From Phoronis australis (lineage: Eukaryota; Phoronida; Phoronidae): DNA of 50,552 nucleotides. The position numbers and the translations under genes were made by a program. Positions 46,938 to 50,552 of the stretch are shown here, piece by piece (within the stretch, counting starts at the first letter, position 1; every line of letters starts with the position of its first letter). Location of the stretch: the NCBI GenBank assembly GCA_002633005.1, contig NMRA01000810.1:1-50552 (forward strand), given 5' to 3'. The notes beneath the pieces are model-generated. The model was not told the DNA's origin and ran no database searches. It saw nothing but the letters and a program-made list of their open reading frames with translations.

Positions 46938-49347
46938 TTTATGCGCCCACATATTTATATGTGGACGCATTATGCCGTCATCTCCGTCCGTCCGGGCGGC
47001 GTCTGGCGTCCGCTGCTCTATCTCCAAAACCCTTTGACATACGTTCATGAAATTTGGCACATATGTTCCATTCATGAATGGGACGGCATGTGCGAACTTT
47101 CGGACGGATCCGACTACCGGTGTGCCCCCTAGTGGCAATTTTAGTTTTTTACGCTTACCTTTGTATCTTCAAAAGTCCTGAACGGATTTTCATGAAATTT
47201 GGTATGTAGGCACCTAGTAGTGAGATGACGCTATCCTGCCGTTTTCGGATGGATTCGACATAGTTTGCGCCACCTAGTGGCCATTTTTACTGTTTTCGAG
47301 TCTGTTTTTGTGCTTCCACCCCTCTATCAACCAAACCGCTCAAAGGATGATTGTGAAAATTGGCATGTATGTGCTTACTATGTAGAGGACGGTTGACGAT
47401 GATTTTCCGACGATTTCGACTACTGTGGCGCCTCCTAGTGGCAGTTTTGTTTTTTTTGCGCCTATGGCTGTATCTCCTAAACCGTTCGCAGGATCTTTAC
47501 GAAATTGTGTAAGTATATTTATATGATGTTAACAACGGAAGATGACGACTTTTGGACGGATCCGACTACCGGTGTGCCCCCTAGTGGCAATTTTAATTTT
47601 TTTACGCTTACCTTTGTATCTTCACAAGTCCTTATTGGATTTTCATGAAATTTGGTATGTAGGCACCTATTAGTGAGATGACGCTATCCTCCCGTTTTCA
47701 GATGGATTCGACATAGTTTGCGCCACCTAGTGGCCATTTTTAGTGTTTTCGAGTCTGTTTTTGTGCGTCCACCCCTCTATCAACCAAACCGCTCAAAGGA
47801 TGATTGTGAAAATTGGCATGTATATGCTTACTATGTAGAGGATGGTTGACGATGATTTTCCGACGATTTCGACTACTGTGGCGCCTCCTAGTGGCAGTTT
47901 TGTTTTTTTGCGCCTATGGCTGTATCTCCTAAACCGTTCGCAGGATCTTTACAAATTGTGTAAGTATATTTATATGATGTTAACAACGGAAGATGACGAC
48001 TTTTGGTCGGATCCGACTACCGGTGTGCCCCCTAGTGGCAATTTTAGTTTTTTACGCTTACCTTTGTATCTTCAAAAGTATTGAACGGATTTTCATGAAA
48101 TTTGGTATGTAGGCACCTATTAGTGAGATGACGCTATCCTCCCGTTTTCAGATGGATTCGACATAGTTTGCGCCACCTAGTGGCCATTTTTAGTGTTTTC
48201 GAGTCTGTTTTTGTGCGTCCACCCCTCTATCAACCAAACCGCTCAAAGGATGATTGTGAAAATTGGCATGTATATGCTTACTATGTAGAGGACGGTTGAC
48301 GATGATTTTCCGACGATTTCGACTACTGTGGCGCCTCCTAGTGGCAGTTTTGTTTTTTTGCGCCTATGGCTGTATCTCCTAAACCGTTCGCAGGATCTTT
48401 ACAAATTGTGTAAGTATATTTATATGATGTTAACAACGGAAGATGACGACTTTTGGTCGGATCCGACTACCGGTGTGCCCCCTAGTGGCAATTTTAGTTT
48501 TTTACGCTTACCTTTGTATCTTCAAAAGTATTGAACGGATTTTCATGAAATTTGGTATGTAGGCACCTATTAGTGAGATGACGCTATCCTACTGTTTTCA
48601 GATGGATTCGACGTAGTTTGCGCCACCTAGTGGCCATTTTTACTGTTTTCGAGTCTGTATTTTTGCGTCCACCCCTCTATCAACCAAACCGCTCAAAGGA
48701 TGATTGTGAAAATTGGCGTGTATGTGCTTACTATAAGGAAGACAGCTGACAATGATTTTCAGACGATTTGGACTACTGTGGCGCCTCCTAGTGGCAGTTT
48801 TGTTTTTTTGCGCCCATGGCTGTATCTCCCAAACCGTTTGCAGGATCTTTACTAAATTTAGCAAGTGTATTTATGTGATGTTGACAACGGACGATGACGA
48901 CTTTAGGATGATTCTGATTACCGGTATGCCTCTAGTGGCAATTTTAGTATTTGCCTCTAGTGGCAATTTTAGTATTTTACATTGACCTCTGTATTTTCAT
49001 AGGTCTTCAGGTGTATACTTTGTGTTACTTCGTGACTGTGAAGGAAAAGTTCCAAGTAGAAATTTGTTTCTGGCATTCTAATGCTGTGCTAATCTCGTAT
49101 GTTGGTAAATTTGTTTTTAATTCTATGTTTCTGTGGTGCTTTAAGCAACTGGTGTATAGGATGTGCTTGTATTATGAAGATTACTCACATTTTGCCCCTA
49201 GCCTATTGAGGAGACAATGACCATGCCTTTCCATTTTGCAAAGTATGCCCTCTACTGGCCACTTTATGGTACCAATAAACAACCCTAGAAGGATACCGTA
49301 TGCGGTGCAATTGTGGGCGCATTTCAACGCTCTGCGTTGCTCTTGTT
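46938..49347 (+). mobile_element. complete R1 element with 450-bp tandem array (Helentron/HINE-like)
   Basis: It starts with a 28-bp imperfect palindrome (46942-46969; TGCGCCCACATAT / ATATGTGGACGCA) and ends with the perfect stem CAACGC-TCT-GCGTTG (49325-49339) plus CTCTTGTT. Four 450-bp units lie between; boxes at 47129, 47274, 47434, 47581, 47727, 47887, 48032, 48177, 48337, 48482, 48627 and 48788 give the repeating spacing of about 147, 160 and 143 bp. The inner units are almost identical, so they were copied recently. The tail (48985-49320) is about 90% like that of copy 1 (1560-1905). No protein is encoded; movement would need a helicase supplied elsewhere. Class is inferred from structure. 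Confidence 0.8.
47124..49258 (-). promoter_or_regulatory. nine CTCF-core-like motifs, all reverse orientation
   Basis: Perfect matches to CCASYAGRKGGC on the - strand at 47124-47135, 47269-47280, 47576-47587, 47722-47733, 48027-48038, 48172-48183, 48477-48488, 48622-48633 and 49247-49258. The third subunit type (CCACTAGGAGGC) misses by one base, at about 47429, 47882, 48332 and 48783. The flanks also fit the longer vertebrate motif, e.g. TGGCCACTAGGTGGCGC. Confidence 0.55.
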
Positions 49348-49349
49348 TA

Positions 49350-49950
49350 TATTACTGCAGGTTCACTAGCTGCCTCTAGAAGAACTCAAGCTTAAATAAA
49401 ATCTAATCCAGGTGCTGGTCTCAGACGGCCTGTATGCTGTATTTACAAAAGAATCATTCGGGGAACCATAAAACTGACAAATCACAAGATACCACAGAAA
49501 CATCAAGGACGGACGAAGTTTATGATTACAACACATTTCCACAACCGCTACAGAAGTTAATCACCAATGAGTGCGCAAAACTAATGACTTTACTAAGCGC
49601 ATGCCCATTCCAGATGTTGGTACTGTCTATGCAAATCCTAGACAGTACCACCATATGAACTGTGCTTGCCATCGACCCAAGAGTTGTGATCGTCACCATC
49701 ATTCTTCCTTGATCTTCTGGTGGTGTATTGAGGTTTGTCAGTTTTCTGGTTCTCCAGATGTTTTAAATTCTTTTATTTATACTGCTAAGTGCTGGTGGGA
49801 GGCTGTTGGTAATTTCAGCAGGCAATCAGACCGTCAGGGAAGAGCACCTCAATTGGAGTTTATTGAAGTTTGAGTAGCTGTGCTTTAATTGGTGAGTGCT
49901 TCAGTTCTGGAGGTCTAGCTGCAGTGCTGCCTTGTGTAGGCAGGCTCCAA
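49350..49950. other. unassigned stretch with two overlapping open frames
   Basis: Open frames on the + strand at 49434-49658 and 49571-49873. The second has a short Cys/His-rich segment (CACHRPKSCDRHHH) and WWCIEV/KCWWEAV, but I know no domain with this spacing. An acceptor-like TATTACTGCAG precedes at about 49359. It could be an exon or a transposon remnant. Confidence 0.25.
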
Positions 49951-50240
49951 AGTAGGCAATGACCATCGCCTCTGTTGGCCCGAACCAGAGGCGATGTAGA
50001 GGCTATGGGCGCTCTGTACGCCGGAAGCTTTTCGGCAAATTATGCCTTGCACCGACTAAACCATCAAAGCCACGTTGTTATAACTACCTTTTGCGCATAG
50101 ACGAACACCTTAGGAGGTTGTCGATGTTTTTAAGTTCTTCCAACTCGAACAAATACTCCCGTTATGAAACTTTTTCTTCGAGCAGTCCCTATTTCAGTTC
50201 CCAAAATCGTGAAATTAAAATCATTTTTTTTAACCAGGCC
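49950..50240 (+). repeat. R2 repeat copy
   Basis: It begins with the hairpin CATCGCCTCT / AGAGGCGATG (49964-49996), then GGAAGCTTTTCGGCAAATTATG, CCTTTTGCGCATAGACG and TTCCAACTCGAACAAATACTC, as at 29.0-29.3 kb. Similarity fades after the CCCAAAATCGTG word. Confidence 0.65.
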
Positions 50241-50552
50241 GAAGGTCAGAAGTTGCGATCTTACCGGCGAACTTTGAAAGCTGAAGTTCCCGCCCTTTGC
50301 GTACGTGCTGCCGGGAACCAGCCGTGCATTTGCCGTGTTGTTAAACATTGAAATGTCAAATATGTGCACAAAGACTTTTAAATGTCATATCAACAGCATT
50401 TATTTTTATCAAATACAAACAATAATTCATTGAAATACAAACAGTTTCAAGTAACGCCAATTAAAGACAAGTATAAGTGGTGGCATTTTGGAAACGAACA
50501 TTTGACTGACAAGACCGCAATGGCTCACCTTTGGCCTATTTAAAAATTATTG
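50241..50552. other. window end, nothing recognised
   Basis: No exon or repeat pattern seen. GCCGGGAACCAGCC at about 50310 resembles GGGAACCAGCC at 12343, perhaps part of a dispersed repeat. Confidence 0.4.

Noticed and set aside
47842-48534. two nearly identical open frames of 68-80 codons
   Set aside because: They are the same piece of the 450-bp repeat read twice; they carry no domain and end at repeat-borne stops.

Overview
This window is animal nuclear DNA, not microbial. It is AT-rich, its coding sequence is broken into short exons with GT-AG splice sites, and it is full of transposable elements. Only two protein-coding loci can be supported. The first is a tandem array of three cytosolic glutathione S-transferases of rho-like type on the + strand (about 15.4-42.3 kb). 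The second is TTC19, a mitochondrial complex III factor with TPR repeats, on the - strand (43.6-44.5 kb). Rho-type GSTs are known from fish, amphioxus and some other aquatic invertebrates. Together with the mixture of Helentron/HINE-like, Penelope-like, Kolobok-like and Mutator-like elements, this suggests a marine invertebrate such as a cephalochordate, hemichordate or echinoderm. I cannot name the species.

Layout. 1-2.8 kb: array of a 150/450-bp hierarchical repeat (family R1). 2.8-8.2 kb: no gene; a MITE, a 56-bp tandem repeat and an inverted tRNA-SINE with hammerhead-like body. 8.2-11.3 kb: a reversed R1 copy, artificially doubled by an unmerged contig overlap. 11.3-14.2 kb: short tandem repeats, no gene. 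14.2-15.3 kb: TTAA-flanked DNA transposon with a THAP domain. 15.4-19.2 kb: GST gene 1. 20.5-26.8 kb: GST gene 2, whose fourth intron holds Penelope-like fragments. 28.4-33.4 kb: foldback transposons. 34.2-42.3 kb: GST gene 3. 42.7-43.2 kb: a very uniform 16-bp minisatellite. 43.6-44.5 kb: TTC19, converging on GST gene 3. 46.5-50.3 kb: an R2 element, a complete R1 array, an unexplained stretch and another R2 copy.

The three GST genes share the same five-exon coding structure with intron phases 0,1,0,2. Genes 1 and 2 are recent duplicates, about 91% identical in protein (198 of 218 by my hand count). Gene 3 is older and has lost two residues usually kept near the glutathione site. All three seem to start with a short noncoding exon; gene 2 has a clear TATA box.

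The most striking signal is in the R1 repeats. Each ~150-bp subunit carries the box CTAGTGGC. In two of the three subunit types this box lies inside a perfect match to the CTCF core consensus CCASYAGRKGGC. I count at least 17 perfect matches, against about 0.1 expected by chance in 50 kb. The copies left and right of the GST/TTC19 block point toward each other. Five single-N bases mark contig joins; three sit at near-identical duplications that are probably uncollapsed haplotypes, and one of these hides the 5' end of TTC19.
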